This document shows, in pieces, positions 35,097-47,758 of a DNA stretch of 64,000 bases (the first letter of the stretch is position 1; the number at the start of each line of letters is the position of its first letter). The notes below the pieces were generated by a model. That model worked only from the letters and a program-made list of their open reading frames with translations, searched no databases and was not told the origin of the DNA. The position numbers and the translations under genes are program-made. This DNA comes from Aspergillus flavus (Eukaryota > Ascomycota > Eurotiomycetes > Eurotiales > Aspergillaceae): positions 4,278,001-4,342,000 of the forward strand of contig NC_092405.1 of assembly GCF_009017415.1 (NCBI RefSeq), given 5' to 3'.

Positions 35097-36147
35097 GGGA
35101 CGACCCCCGGTACAATCCATTGATTGATACCTCAGGTATAATTTATCCATTGTTGTTGCAGTTGTAGTAGTACGTGTTACGGGTCCCAGAATTTGGCCAA
35201 CTGAGGAGAATCAATGCTAGTGTTGAGAATCGAGACCTATCTACTGCATAGATCTGCAGCTCCTCGTCATTCTCTTCCTCCCTCAACTCACTCCAGAGTC
35301 GACCACATGGCATTCACCGTGACAAGATCTGTGAGGTCCCACGCTAAGCATATTTACAGTACTGTCCCACCTGCAGAAGGTCGGTGTTCTTCGATTTCGA
35401 TGATTCGGACGTGTTTCTGAGAGTTTTTGTTCAGAATGTCCATTTTATGGATCTTCCTTTTTCGTAATCTCCACGATATCCGTCCCCATCCATGGGCGAG
35501 TGAGCGTCTTATCTTTCCCGGCTTAAATTAATCCTAATAAATTGGAGTTCTGGGATGATGGAAGCTCCCGTGCCCAGCCTTGCAAGGCTGCCAAGAGCAT
35601 ATCCTGGTCTCTGGATTGGTTGACACGAAAAAAGAACCGACTCCGCAGTGGAGACTCCAGTCACGCTCTCGCCGACACTCGTGTTGACCTTCTATGGCCG
35701 GAAGAGATTTGCCGAGTAGTCACACGCTATGCATCGTGCATATGTCTATGAACTCTGGCTTGGAGTACATTGATCCCAGAGTGGTCTGGGATCTGTCAGA
35801 TTCCTTTCTACCCAGTGCAGTCAATCTTAATGATGTATCGGCTCATGTTTCTCATCACTCCCAACAAGCAGCCCAGCCACGTTCCAAATTAAAGGTATCA
35901 ATCCCGATGGTCCCGAAGGGCCACTAAGAAACATTTCGAACAAGAACAATGCAGTAAGTGAGGCAAGATACATCGCAAATAGACCGCTTCATAAACATCA
36001 GGCTAAAAGCATCCCGGACTCTCCCCACGCAACCGTCGGCGACGGCGGCACACAGAAAAATAAACTCATACACATAGACACGCCACTTAAAAAAGTCAAA
36101 AAGCGTCTAGACCGACCGCCTGCATTGGTACAAACATCTCCATCTTC

Positions 36148-38594
36148 TCAGCCGCTCAAGGGCATGCTTTCAACCTGGTCACTCAATGACCGCCAATTAT
36201 CTGCCTGCAGCTCGGCATACTTGACCCGCTCCTGACTCCATTCCTGGTGAAGTCGGCTAATATGATACTGGCTCTGTTGGAAATATACTATTTCGTCGCG
36301 GATGCATTCTTTGATGAAGACACCGCGCGCATGTTGTTGTACAATCGACTCTTTGTCCTGCAAGTTCAACAAACGCGACGTCAGTAGATGGTGGTAAAAG
36401 AAGCCGTGGAAGAAAAACGTACCTTGATGATTGCGTCCTCTACCTTTTCGATCTCTCCGGGCTTGACGGTACCTTGAGGTCGGCTTCTCAAATCCTGTAG
36501 CTTCCTCTCGTTGTTCTCGATGCGCCGCTCCAGTTGGGGAATATTGTTCCGCGCGTAACGGTCTCGGCGGTCGAACATTTCCCGCACACTGACCAGACAG
36601 TCTCGCTGGCGCTTCAGATCCTCCAGCACGCCCTCTTCCCAGGCACGTGCCTCATCCTCCAGCAGGCTTTGGCTGACAGAAAGGTGATTGGCGGTAGCTC
36701 TGATACCCTCATTAAGTAAAGGAACGTCGTTGGTATCAATCGCGTACGTGTCTCGAGTCACCTCCGTGAGGGATTGAAGGGCGAGCGAGAATCGCAGGTG
36801 GTCAGCCGCAAGGCCTTCATTGCGCTTGGCGAGACGCTCAAGTAATGTGCACAGGTTGATGTAGATTTCCGCAGACCTCTTAACACCGCCCCTGACGGTC
36901 TCGAATGTGTCCGGAAGGGTCGAAGGCAGGGAGTCCTCCAGATCAGGGGGAAGATCTCGCCCAGTGAACTCATCTTGCACAGAAATCGTGGCTTGCTTCC
37001 GCCACACGGACAGTTCCTAGTATCGGGTCACTATTAGACGAACAATGCAACTCTTCTTGGAGGCACTAATCGTGCTTACAGTAGGGACAGTCAGGAACAT
37101 GATCACGAGTTGCTCCTGGCTAAGAACGGGGTGTCGGACAAGGGCATTGGTAAATCGGACGAGGCCACGGCGACGCTTTTCAAGGAACGCATTGGAATCC
37201 GCTGCAAGGTGAGTGCCATTGACTTAGATTTGCGGAAAGAGGTGAGTAAGCTTAATTTGAAAAGCTTTTGCTTTGACATACCTGAAAGTCTCTTTGGTGG
37301 AAGAAGAGGAAGCTGTCGGAACGGATACCGTTTTTGGAGACAGTCCAACAGCCAAACAAAATCACTGTATCGCCGTACCACTGTGCTCCCCCTACGAGCA
37401 GACTTTACCTCATAATTGCGATGCTGGAACATGAACATACCCTCCTTCTCCGGGAGTAGCGTTACCGTTACATGTTCTTCTACCGGCGGACTTGCTACCC
37501 TACCTATCCCCAGTGACCGCCGACGGGGATTTGAGTCGCTGTGATCACTACTAGGAGGGCCAAACCCTCCAAGACCAGCCCGGGCTGTTCCTCCAAGCCC
37601 ACCATCGCTTGGTGTATTGCCCAGACTTTCCCCCCATCCAAATCCTGAGCCGTGGGACGGCGCAGAATCTGTTTGGCTATTTGCACGGTTGCTGTTCGAA
37701 ATTTCGTTGGGGTTGTTGTCTTCACCGACTCTACTAGACCAAGCATTAGTAGCGGACCGAACACTACCATAGCCATTCAACACGGGATGGTCGGATTCGA
37801 GTTGTGCGTGGGCATGCCCGCGATGCAGCTCTGGACTACCCCAAGGATCGGACTCTAGACCTGTCATCGATTCTCGTCGTGACCGTCGTGAGTGTGCTGA
37901 GTTGGGCGCCTGCTGGGGTGATGCAGGGCGAGGTGGAGTAATCGGCCGCTCTTGCGACGGCGCAGGGGTGCCGGATTCCTGATTTGCGCGCAATGCATCA
38001 AGGTATAAGCTTTTCGGCGCGGGGAGCTCTGCAGTCACTAGGTTAGAATACAAATAATATATTAGGGTAGAATATATCTTTACTCTTGCGCCTGTCATCA
38101 ACCGCATCCAATGTAAGGTCTTCCCCTTCTTGCGCAAGGCCCACGAGTGCTAGAAGAACGTTGAACTCGCCACGTCCCAGTCCATTTGCACTGTCGATAT
38201 CACCAGAAACAACAATGTTGAGAATTTTTTCTTGGTCAGAGGCGCTGATCCCACTGCCGGACAGAATTTCCCTGACAGAAGTCAGTCCAATACCGGCGCC
38301 AACACGATCGCCTGCACTGAGGACCAGGTCGTAGGCATCGATATAACTCTCGGGGGCATCCGAGTCCGATAGCAAGGTCTTCACGAGCTTATGCCTGGCA
38401 GTTCTCTTGTTGACGTTGCTATTCCACGGCGAACCGGAGCTCAGGTCGTCATCGTCGGCGAAAAGGGAGGAGGAGCCCAGGTTGGCATTGCTACCAGTAC
38501 CGAGAGAGGGTTCGTCGGCGAAGAGCGAAGACTTGGACCTATGAGCTGAATTGCCTGCCGAGGAGTCCTCGGGTGATGTACCGAACAAGGACAT
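36148..38594 (-). CDS. mvp1: Sorting nexin Mvp1 (SNX8-like; PX plus BAR)
   Basis: Five exons read right to left: 38594-38084, 38037-37282, 37201-37080, 37016-36423 and 36357-36148 (introns 46, 80, 63 and 65 nt), giving 730 residues. The N-terminal about 170 residues include an EH-like or EF-hand-like helical region ([20 protein letters not shown]), followed by a Ser/Pro/Asn-rich linker. The PX domain spans about 361-465, with the phosphoinositide-binding R-R-Y-S-D-F and the L-P-P-K-R-L loop. The C-terminal about 240 residues are the BAR-like coiled helices ([19 protein letters not shown]). Mvp1 binds PI3P on endosomes and drives retromer-independent recycling and vacuolar protein sorting. An SLFAD-type motif repeated twice near the N-terminus (S-S-L-F-A-D) is worth noting. 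Confidence 0.93.
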
Positions 38595-39185
38595 GGAGGG
38601 AGGAAGCTTCTATGAGGGGTAGCGCCGGCGAAAAGAGGAGGTGTTGATCCAACGGTATCCAGTTGTGCAGCGGAGTTCGGTCGGAGGCGGGAGAGATAAG
38701 GTAGGTGATGATGTGATGGGACCAAACAACAGCCAAACCCCACTGGGTAACGACTCCAATACCAAGGTTCGATTGTGCAGCTGAGCAGGGATACCAATTA
38801 AATCCGAAAATAGAAACACATTAGAACGAGAAAAAGACCGGCTTTTCCTTTGGATGGCACTCTCTAGAGCAAGAGCCACGAGATGAAGCTGCAGCAGTCA
38901 GTTCTTGGAAGTGAGGAGAGGCGGAGAAGCTCTTTGGCAGATGGTCCACTGATGGCACTAAGCAACTTTGGGCCACCACCTGTCCACGGTACTCTCCAGC
39001 ATGTTGTTGTTACTATACATCTATCATGTTTATTTAGTTATTTAGGTTTAGTTTGTCTTTTTTCTTTTTTTCTTTCTTTCTTGAAAAATATCTGGATTCT
39101 ATTGACTTATATATCCGGCGCTTTATAAATACATTTCCCATATCGTAACTTCTATAACGGACCAATGCCATTGGGTATCTATACA
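38595..39185. other. Intergenic region between MVP1 and ELG1
   Basis: About 590 bp containing the MVP1 promoter and ELG1 3' flank; T-rich runs at 39056-39085. No gene was seen. Confidence 0.5.
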
Positions 39186-42100
39186 TCAAATTCCCCCTTC
39201 GCTGGAACTCTCGGTTGCTGCATGGTCATTGCATTCTCTGCTAGGTTCCGAACCCGTAACCACGAAATAGCCATTCTGTACTAAGAGATCCTGCCAATCT
39301 TGTCCACCCGTGGCAAGAATAAGCGTAGGATTAGCATCAGGAGGAAACCATCGCTCTTTTCGTGTTTCGGCTTTGCTGCCACCCTCAAGTGCCGCTCGAC
39401 TCGCCCTTGTTGTTCGTGCTCTCTTCGAACCCTGGCCATTCTGAGAGAGTAATCCACTGAGCTGCATCCGATACTGCTCGAGACGAAGATCAAAGGCGAT
39501 AATCGCACGCACGTACGGGCCGAGGTCTTCACTAATAGGTCGTAGTCCATTTTCGAATGATGGACTTAGCCGTCCAGTTGGGAGAGGGAATACATAATTG
39601 GCTCTCATGACTGTCTCAAACGCTCTAGTGAATTCGGCCTGCGGGGAATTCGTGGATTTTGGTTTGGTAACGTTGTCTAGTACTTTCTCTGCTTGTAATG
39701 ATTCGATGTTGGCTTCCTGGCATGGCCGGAATACTCTGCCTAATAAAACCTCAAATGTACTCGCAATACTCGTAGACAATGACGAGTGATCGGACACGAC
39801 ATCGGCGTGCAATAAGGGATAACCGTCAACATAGTTCGCCTTCTGCTTCTCCGGCATTGGGGGGATAGAAGTATCAACAGCATCCTACTAGAAGTCAACA
39901 TGTGTTCTAAGTAAGCGGTGTATGACAGAGACTTACCAATTTGAGATCAAGTGAACAATCAAGGCTTAGGACGTCAAGGGCACTTCTCATATCCATGAGG
40001 TTGGACTGATACTGCAGTCTGTCAAGTCGTTCTTTGTTTGACGCCACCGGTGTAGCATGTGCCGCATCCATATCTGACATTCTTTCCGCATCCTGCAGAC
40101 TGAGAGCCCACCAAGAAAAGGCTTCTTGTTGCGATTCGACCTCACTGTCTAAGCCTTTAAGTAACAGCATATCACGGCTGAACCAGCCCATGAACGGTTC
40201 GTACGAGTTCACGCTGATCACTCGGAGCGGACAACCGTCCTCGTCCACATCACAACCTCGGGGCCATCTGTCAATCATCCAATCAAGACCAGACTTCTCA
40301 CTACCAATAGCCATTTGACACCAGAAGTTCAGTTCTGTGATTGTTCGACGTAGATCCCTGCCAGTGCTCTTGAAAAGATCCTCGATAGCCTCGCGTTTCA
40401 GCATATGGCCTTCATTCGCAGCTAGCAGAAGACAATAATCAACGGCAAGGTGTTGAGGTGGGGGCCGGTATCTGAGAATGGCGTGAAAAGATATATCCTC
40501 GAGTGGGATTCGACTCTCATCGTTGCAAGTTATAATGATTGGACGTTTTGATTGGTTAATTAGCGCCAATACTCCCGACCAGAACTGCTTGTCTTCCTCA
40601 AAGAGAAGGTCCGCTTCTTCCAGGAGAATGAAAGATTGTTTCTGACTCCGGGAACGTTTCAGGTCTGTTTGCTTTTCCAAGTTTTGTCTTTTAATCTCTT
40701 TATCCTTGTTAGCACCGGCAGACGTGGACTTGAAGAAGCCCATCAGTTTGTTCTGTTTCGGGTCGCAGGCCTCGTCTTTCAGAGAATCAATATCGGAGGA
40801 TTCGCGGCTGGATTTCTCGTCGTTACCATTCACGTTATGCACAAGATGATTGCGAGTCATATCACCAACGCGTTCCAAAATGTCCCTGGCACTGCGGCGG
40901 TTGCCTGGGTTGATCTCGAACACCTCAAAATCAAGCTCCTTTGCGGCCGCGTAAATGGATGCAGTCTTTCCAGATCCAGAGGGACCACTTAGAAGTATTG
41001 CATTGGACACGCGCCCCTTTTCTAGGGTTAGATCACCAGATCGGATAAGTGTTCTCCTCGACGAGACTGTTACACCACCCGCTAGCTCATCTTCCTCTGA
41101 TTCATCGACTTCGCCCAGTTCAGATGCCTCGTCTGCACTGGAAACGATGAATCCATCTAAATTTTCCGTTTTCTTGCGCTTCTTTCGTTTCTTCGTGTCC
41201 AAGCTTCGTTTTGCCTCTCCATCTTTAGAGGCTTTACCTGTGTCGACCGCAGACACCATAAGGAATCTGAGCCAATCACGCAGCATAGAAGCTTCCCTGG
41301 TAGTCTGGAGCACTTGCCCAGCTGAGGTCGGTGCATACTTTTGTGTCCAGAGACAACTGTCGTACTCCCCGCGGTCAAAAGCAGTCATCGAATATGGCAT
41401 AGAGGTGTATAATTTGGCAATAGCCGGATGGCATGTATCACTGAGAGTATAGCTATCTGGGTTCGATAAGGTGGACTGGGATAATTGATCGGCTATTGCT
41501 TTTTTTAGGATGTTCCCGCTAGCGACATGCCTGTCAGGTATCCGTAAGATTTTGGCGGGCTCCTGACAAAGCCCTTGCATCTTCGGTGAAAGTACACTCT
41601 CTTTATCTTGAATGTTTATAGTAGCCATCTTGGACTTCTTTCGATCCACATATGGAGAATACTGAAGATTAGGTTGTCCTGATTGGCTTCCACGGACATG
41701 AACAAAATCTCGTGGAGGCCATACAGGCTGCATGGGTTCTGGAAACTTAGAAGCTCGCTGTGCAAAGGGGGTGCATATGGTTGTCTTGTTGACTCCTAAG
41801 CTGGGTGTTGGAGGTTTTTGAGACGGTGACGGGGCCTTAATGACTCCTTCCTCCCCTTTGTCTGCGGCTGTAGAATCTTGGTTGGTAATCTGATGTTGCA
41901 AGGCATCTGATTTGCGCGTCGCCTTCTTTAGAAAGAATGGATGGGTGGGTTTCCCTGGTTCATCTTTAGCTGTAGGACGAACAGTCGGTTGACGTTTAAC
42001 TGGCGGGGCGTATTTCGTCCGATCATTGATGATGTCGTCAATGCGTTTTCCCAAGCTCTCTGCAGCGTCATTTGTGTTGGAATATTTGATGATCACGACT

Positions 42101-42531
42101 TTATGCTTGCTGCCCACATCCCTTTGAGGCCCTGACTTGCCGCGCCCCCTATCCTTCTTCTTTGTCGACTTTTCCGACTTATCCGCGACAGGCGAGCTGA
42201 GAAGCTTTCCGTTGGGGTTCAGTTTGATGGTTTTCTGTCTTGGAGACCTCCTAGGCGTTGCCTTATCCAGCGCAGAATCATCAGCTACATGAAACTTATC
42301 TTGAGGAGCCACGACGTCTGGTGAAGGAGTTGAAGGAAGAGCGCTAGCTCCAGTTTCGGTCACTTTAGGGGTATCGTTTTCAGCGGGTGTAGTGCTTTCA
42401 CCGTTGGGAGTTGACGGGGAGCCTTTGGCCGTGATGTACTGAACTATGGAACCCTCCGAGTGATTGACATCGTTGGACTTATCAGTCTTGCGCCTCTTCC
42501 TGCGGGATGCATTGGGATCATGCTCGAGCAT
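39186..42531 (-). CDS. elg1: Elg1/ATAD5-type RFC-like PCNA unloader
   Basis: Two exons, 42531-39937 and 39884-39186 (52-nt intron with GTAAGT donor and TAG acceptor), giving 1097 residues. The start is the first ATG in the frame; the open frame upstream of it has no ATG. The N-terminal about 450 residues are basic and disordered, with K-R-R-K-T-D near the start and T-H-P-F-F-L-K-K near residue 204. The AAA+ core has Walker A G-P-S-G-S-G-K-T at 516-523 and a degenerate Walker B with a double glutamate (L-L-E-E-A-D-L-L-F-E-E-D), as in Elg1 proteins. Sensor-2-region text includes T-G-R-D-L-R-R-T-I-T-E-L-N-F-W. The C-terminal helical domain spans exon 2. Elg1 joins Rfc2-5 and unloads PCNA, preferentially the SUMOylated form in yeast, after Okazaki fragment ligation. 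Confidence 0.93.
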
Positions 42532-43269
42532 TGCGTCGGGTCTGTGTTCCGGGGAAGGCAGTTCATATAATACGGGGTAGGGTGAAATATATTCGCTTGT
42601 TGATTGTTTATTTAGGGACAATGGGCTGCCATTGTGAAGGAGGTCATGTGGAGGGAGTAAACAGTCTCCGGGGATCCTCTGAGGGACGGTGCTGGTTGGT
42701 ACTCCTAAGTCTATTGTGCATGAGTATACTGGAATACAGCGCTGGGGGAGTGAATTGACCTCTTCGAAAAAAAGGGTGAATCGATCGTTGCTCTTCCAGC
42801 CCCATCGCCATAGATCACGGCGATGTGTTGTTTGATGAGCCGACACTCATCGCCCGATAACGGTCAGATGGAACAGAATATTGTACATGCAGGGTAAGTA
42901 TAAGAAGTAAGTCAAGAAAGAATGTAGCAGGAAGTATGAGTGAATCAAAGGTAATATGGGTGTACCGCAGTTGAGACTGAGATAGGCATAATTGCAGCAC
43001 GAGATTGAATGCACCAAAAGAACGCGAAGAAGCGCGTATTCCAGCGCGGCCAGTCTCTCCGCCTGTACGTCATTTACTGTACCTTAAGTGTAACGGACGT
43101 ACATTGTAATTTAAAGCTAGCCACTTTAGGACTAGCATAGAGACCATCGGAACAACATAGGACCGGAAATTTTTCAGGATACATCGAAGTGAATTTCTTC
43201 AAGAGGCTACACTCGCTGAGCAATCCAGCGGCAACGGTCGCGCACGTTAAAAAATTGATATTTGCTGCC
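42532..43269. promoter_or_regulatory. Divergent region ELG1 / UTP8
   Basis: About 740 bp between start codons. The ELG1-proximal 315 bp stay open in the ELG1 frame without ATG, so they are probably 5' leader. No other gene was seen. Confidence 0.5.
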
Positions 43270-46052
43270 ATGGATCTGCAGCCGCCATCGGTCTTGGCCC
43301 AATTGCCTCGCCCCTTGCACGCATCCAAGGGCAAAACCCATATAGGTGAAGTCTATAGTCTCTCGGACTCCAAAAAGCGCAAAAGATATGAAGTTGCTGT
43401 CGCGGTCGATGGTGAGGCTGTGAACATCTACAATGTAGGGCTTGGCCGGCTTGTTGCGTCTCGTGTAATTTATGCTAAGCGCTTTGATATTAGATTCAAA
43501 CTCCGAAGTTGGTAACCTCCTACGCTGTCCCTCCGCAATCCTCATTTTCGTGTGAGCCATGCTCGGTGCGCAGAAAGCTTTCGGACAAATCAGTAGTGAA
43601 AAGACAAACCTATGTTGCGGTCAACCCTCAGAACGAGATCAAGTGCTTTGTGGAAGAAAGCGGCGGAAACGGATCGAGCGCGCCTGTTATCTCTTCCGCA
43701 TCTTTCTCTGTGAAAGACTCTAGCACTCCAACGGTTTTCATCGGCATCGTCCCGACCGGGTCTAGCCAGGTGGATGAAAGGAATCCATTCGATATCCTGA
43801 CGGTTCACCAAGATGGTCGTGTCCGGAGACTAGCAGCGGACCTGGACAACCAGCACTGGAGCCTTCAGCATAGTGAACTCGCGAAGATCTCTTCGTCTCA
43901 TGCTGTTCAAGCTTGCTTCCTCGTTGAGTTCGAAGACGCCAAGAAAGCTCTATTCAAGAGAAGACAAGATCTTGCGGCTTTGGCTTTGGGAGATTTGGTA
44001 GACTCTAACGTGGATGAACCTTCGGTGCTGTTGCTTGTTTCGCATCCAACTGGCTCCAAAGAGATCAAACTGAGCGATGTTAAGGTCCATATGTTCTCCG
44101 TACCTGCTAAGACTCCTTCTCAGGAGAGAACTCTTGACGAAAGTCAGAAATTGAAGCATCTCCTGACTTTCAGCATTCCAGATATCAAGGGACAAGAGTT
44201 ATTCGAAAGCAGTGGCTTGGAATGGGATTTCCATACCGGATCGGCAGGGCTGAATCTGTCTTTCGCCAAGGGATTCGTCAACTTCGACCTTTCTCAGTAT
44301 AAGCCCACAGTGACTTCTCAATTCATCCTCGAAAACGAAGATTTCTCTTCTTTGATGCGCATATCTCCGCAGTCCGTCATTGGTGCCGGAAATTCGATCG
44401 TCGCATTGTTCGATACCCAATATAAATCCATCCAGCGCAGCATCTCCCTTAACGACATCCACGAAAGTAACAGCTCCAAGGCACGGACAAAGTTTATCAG
44501 TTACTATGCAAAGCTGGGAATTGCTGTAGCGACAAAGGGAAACACACTCTTTGCGTTCGACCTGAGCTCGTCCAACTCACTTTTGGGTTCCTCTCTTAAG
44601 CGGTCGAGAGACAGTCTTCTGATTGACGCAATTGGACGCGGTATCGGATCATCCGCCTCTCAGTGGGACGTGGCATCGAAAAAGCCACGGACCGAACAAT
44701 TGACGTCGTTGGGCCTCACCTCGAAGGAACAGATCAGTCGGTGGGACAGATTGGTCACTGACTTGCGGGCAGCCTCGAAGTCAAAAAACGGCGCCGCCTT
44801 CGACAGTGCCGTGCAGACGTACTTCGAGGCTAGTAGCTCTGATGCTCTGCCAAAACAGTATGTCAATCCGGAAGTCATGCTGTTCCTGCTCTCTTGCATC
44901 TTCTCCTTGAAGGATGCTGTGAACAAGGACCAATTGTCCGTCTCTTCCTCGTCACAGCTCTACATTGACGTCTGGCCCGAGCACACCTGCCAATGGCTTA
45001 CTCAACTGGGCCATCTATCTCTCGACAACGTCGAGATTGCCCTTCGCCGATCACTCAAGCCCCGTATCCTGCCCGCATTGCCAGCCGGATCATTCGTGCA
45101 AGCTCTCATAGACACGGACCCCACCTTCAAGCGGCTCATCGACATCCTTCAAGGCCCCGTCACATGGAGCTCCGACGAACTAGCTTACACACTCCAATTC
45201 TTCCTCAACATGGCGCGCTCCCGCTCCGCAGCCCTTGAAGAGACAACCCAGGCTATAACCTCCGGCGAAGAGAGCAGCACCGAGGCCATCCAGAACCCCG
45301 AAGCCACACTCCAGGACATCTTCCGTGGTCTAAACACCACCCTCCGGAAGATCCACACCCACCCACTCCCAACAATCACCACCTCCATCCGCTCCACCCT
45401 TTCCAGAACCGAGATCATCGCCATGGTCCACCACCTCCGCCTCTCCCTCGCAACAGGCGGCTACGCATCCCGCTTCACCGAAAACCCCCCAACCCCAATC
45501 TGTCCCGACCAAACCACCCCCTCCCTCACCCTCGACACAATCACAGACCTCCTCAACGTCTCCGTCGACGCCGTCGGCCCATCCGGCTGGATCTCCGCCA
45601 CCGCCTTCGACGACACTCCCACCCGCGAAATGGACCTCATCGCAGACATGAAATCCGAAATCTCCGCCGCTCTCGCCGGCGTCGAAGAAGCCTCCTACCT
45701 GAAAGGCGTCCTCGGCGAATACCTCCGGTACACAGATAGCGTCGCCAAATCTGCCAAATCCGCCGCGAACCAGAAACCCAAGGACAGCGACGAACCAGTG
45801 TCCTCGCTGGTGCGCTTCGAGAAGCTCAACGGCGCAGACTTGATGGTCTTCCGCTCCGCGGAGGAAGAAGGATTCGAAGGCGATGCGAGCGGCAAGATGC
45901 TCCCGTTGTCGCTGAAGGCTGCCTCGACGGATGTCGGCAAGACGAAGGTGAAGAAGTCGACGGGTGAGGTTCAAAAGAGAAGTAATCGGGAGATTGGATA
46001 TTTGCGTCGTAAGGCTGTTGGGAAATACTCGTTTGAGAGACTTATTGTATAG
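43270..46052 (+). CDS. utp8: Utp8-like t-UTP subunit of the SSU processome
   Basis: Two exons, 43270-43434 and 43494-46052; the 59-nt intron has a GTAGGG donor, a TGCTAAGC branch site and a TAG acceptor. The product is 907 residues. It begins M-D-L-Q-P-P-S-V-L-A-Q-L and carries the fungal Utp8 N-terminal beta-propeller (about residues 1-380; V-N-I-Y-N-I-Q-T-P-K, T-Y-V-A-V-N-P-Q-N-E-I, V-H-Q-D-G-R-V-R-R). An alpha-helical C-terminal region follows and ends R-R-K-A-V-G-K-Y-S-F-E-R-L-I-V. Utp8 belongs to the t-UTP/UtpA complex that binds nascent pre-rRNA and couples rDNA transcription with 18S processing; the yeast protein is also implicated in nuclear tRNA export. From about 45200 to 45800 the codons are unusually C-rich compared with the rest of the gene. 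Confidence 0.9.
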
Positions 46053-47758
46053 ATATCATATCATACATATTGTTCATCGTTGCACTACCATTTCAAAAAG
46101 TAAATGTGAAAGAAAGTCTAGTCGACTTGGGCGTTTTATGTAGATATCTTATCCAGGCTATATTAAATACTGATAGTCACGATTATGATTTTATTCGACG
46201 TCTTGTCTTGCCTTTACTCATACTGACTACATACTCGAAGTTTAAAGTAAAACTCGTAAAAAGTTTTTTGTATATTTGACCTTCTATACCTCATATTCTA
46301 AGGAATACTTCTCGATAGAGAGAAGAATGCCACATGGCCGCTATACACATATTCAAAGGTTCCTTAAACCACAGCAGCGTCTAACATAGCATAGCACCCT
46401 GGCACCATGTAAAAACGGTGGCAACTCGACATAATACTGGCCGATGCTTTGGTTTCGCTCTTTTCAGGTGCATATTAGATATCCTCTCTTTTGAAGAGAG
46501 AAGAGTTGTTATAGTGATAAGCGATTTCCTCGTAGGTTGTCGTTGCATATAGCTCGGTGTACTATGTATAGGATAGAGCTCCTAGATATGTAGATCGGAT
46601 TATCTTGGTTGCGCGGGTTTAGGGCTAACCGATGTTCACTGGTGACCCGGGCTGGGGATTATTCATAAGATGGGTTAGAACTTTCTCGGAACAACGGTGG
46701 CAATTCGGTATAATGTGAAGTGCTAGGAGGATATTTGGTTATGGCTAGTTTTACTCAATAGGCAGTATGCCTATAGTTGCCCGTTATAGCGTCGTGCACT
46801 TGTGAGAGAGAAGTCTAGCTGTATGTCACTCGCATTGGTCACTTGGAGATCAGAACGCACTTTGATTCAATATGTACATCATGTATGTATGGCTATATAT
46901 GCACAAAGATGGGATAGATCAAGGCATTCGCCAGCATACTTTAGATTCTTTTTCATGCTGTGAAATCATCTCATCAAAACTGGCCTGGGTATCGTGAATA
47001 TCTCCATCCTTCACTTCTCACATGGGTGGTCCCGGTGGTTTCAATCATTCGTGGAACATGGTGCAAAATACATGGAAATAGCATTTCAATCATCACAGCC
47101 GGGCAGAATCGCAGTCAAAATGGAAATAACACAAGGTAAACCGCACGTTGCATGACACAGGAAGCAGTCGTCCGTGGCAGACACCAGGAAGAGCCAGCGT
47201 TGTCACACAGTAAGGATGACCGGAATGACATCGAGTCGCACAAAACCGGTGTACAACCCGACTGACCGGTTAGAGTGCTGCAACTCCACCTCGTAGGATA
47301 TGCTCGGATATCACTTCGCGTATTGTCGTAACAGCGTGTATCGAATGCTCTCATAGGAAAGAGATATGATGAAAACGAAAAGAAAGAAGAAATACAGCGC
47401 CCATTAGAACAAGAACAGAACTCCCACAAAATCGACCATTGTAAAACACCGATCAAGTATGCGTCATAATGAACATGCATGGTAAGGCCCGGATAGTAAA
47501 CCGCAAATAGAACTCGAAAAGTTAGTGTAACAGAATCAACTCAACTGAATGCTAGACGATCACATGAGATTTTGTCTAAGCGGCACGAAGCCACCAGCTC
47601 CCCAATCAAGACAACTTCGTCTTACTGCACTGAAACGGAGACGAGGGAAATGAAGTAAGCGAACAAGGCCACGTAACCTTATACAAGGTTGTGAAACCTC
47701 AAGAGCAGGTAGATACAAAAGGAAGCAGAAGGATAATGGACCACTCAGACCGGTTGAT
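46053..47758. other. 1.7-kb intergenic region between convergent genes
   Basis: Long for a tail-to-tail spacer in this window. AT-rich, with no credible frame or tRNA. It could hold a long 3' UTR or a non-coding transcript. Confidence 0.5.

Larger units (their letters stand above)
33870..36147. other. NHA1 upstream region
   Basis: About 2.3 kb. From 34470 to 34690 the + strand is a polypurine stretch with recurring AGACAAGA/AGACAAGC words (polypyrimidine on the NHA1 strand), likely transcribed leader. A 12-bp palindrome lies at 34930-34941 and a 10-bp inverted repeat at 35069-35096. Open frames here follow the purine bias and are not credible genes. Confidence 0.5.

Noticed and set aside
42532..42846. 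N-terminal extension of ELG1 upstream of 42531
   Set aside because: The open frame there starts only from a GTG and has no ATG before 42531.
45330..45974. 214-codon - strand frame inside UTP8
   Set aside because: Explained by the C-ending codon bias of UTP8 on the other strand; Gly/Val/Glu-rich and not protein-like.
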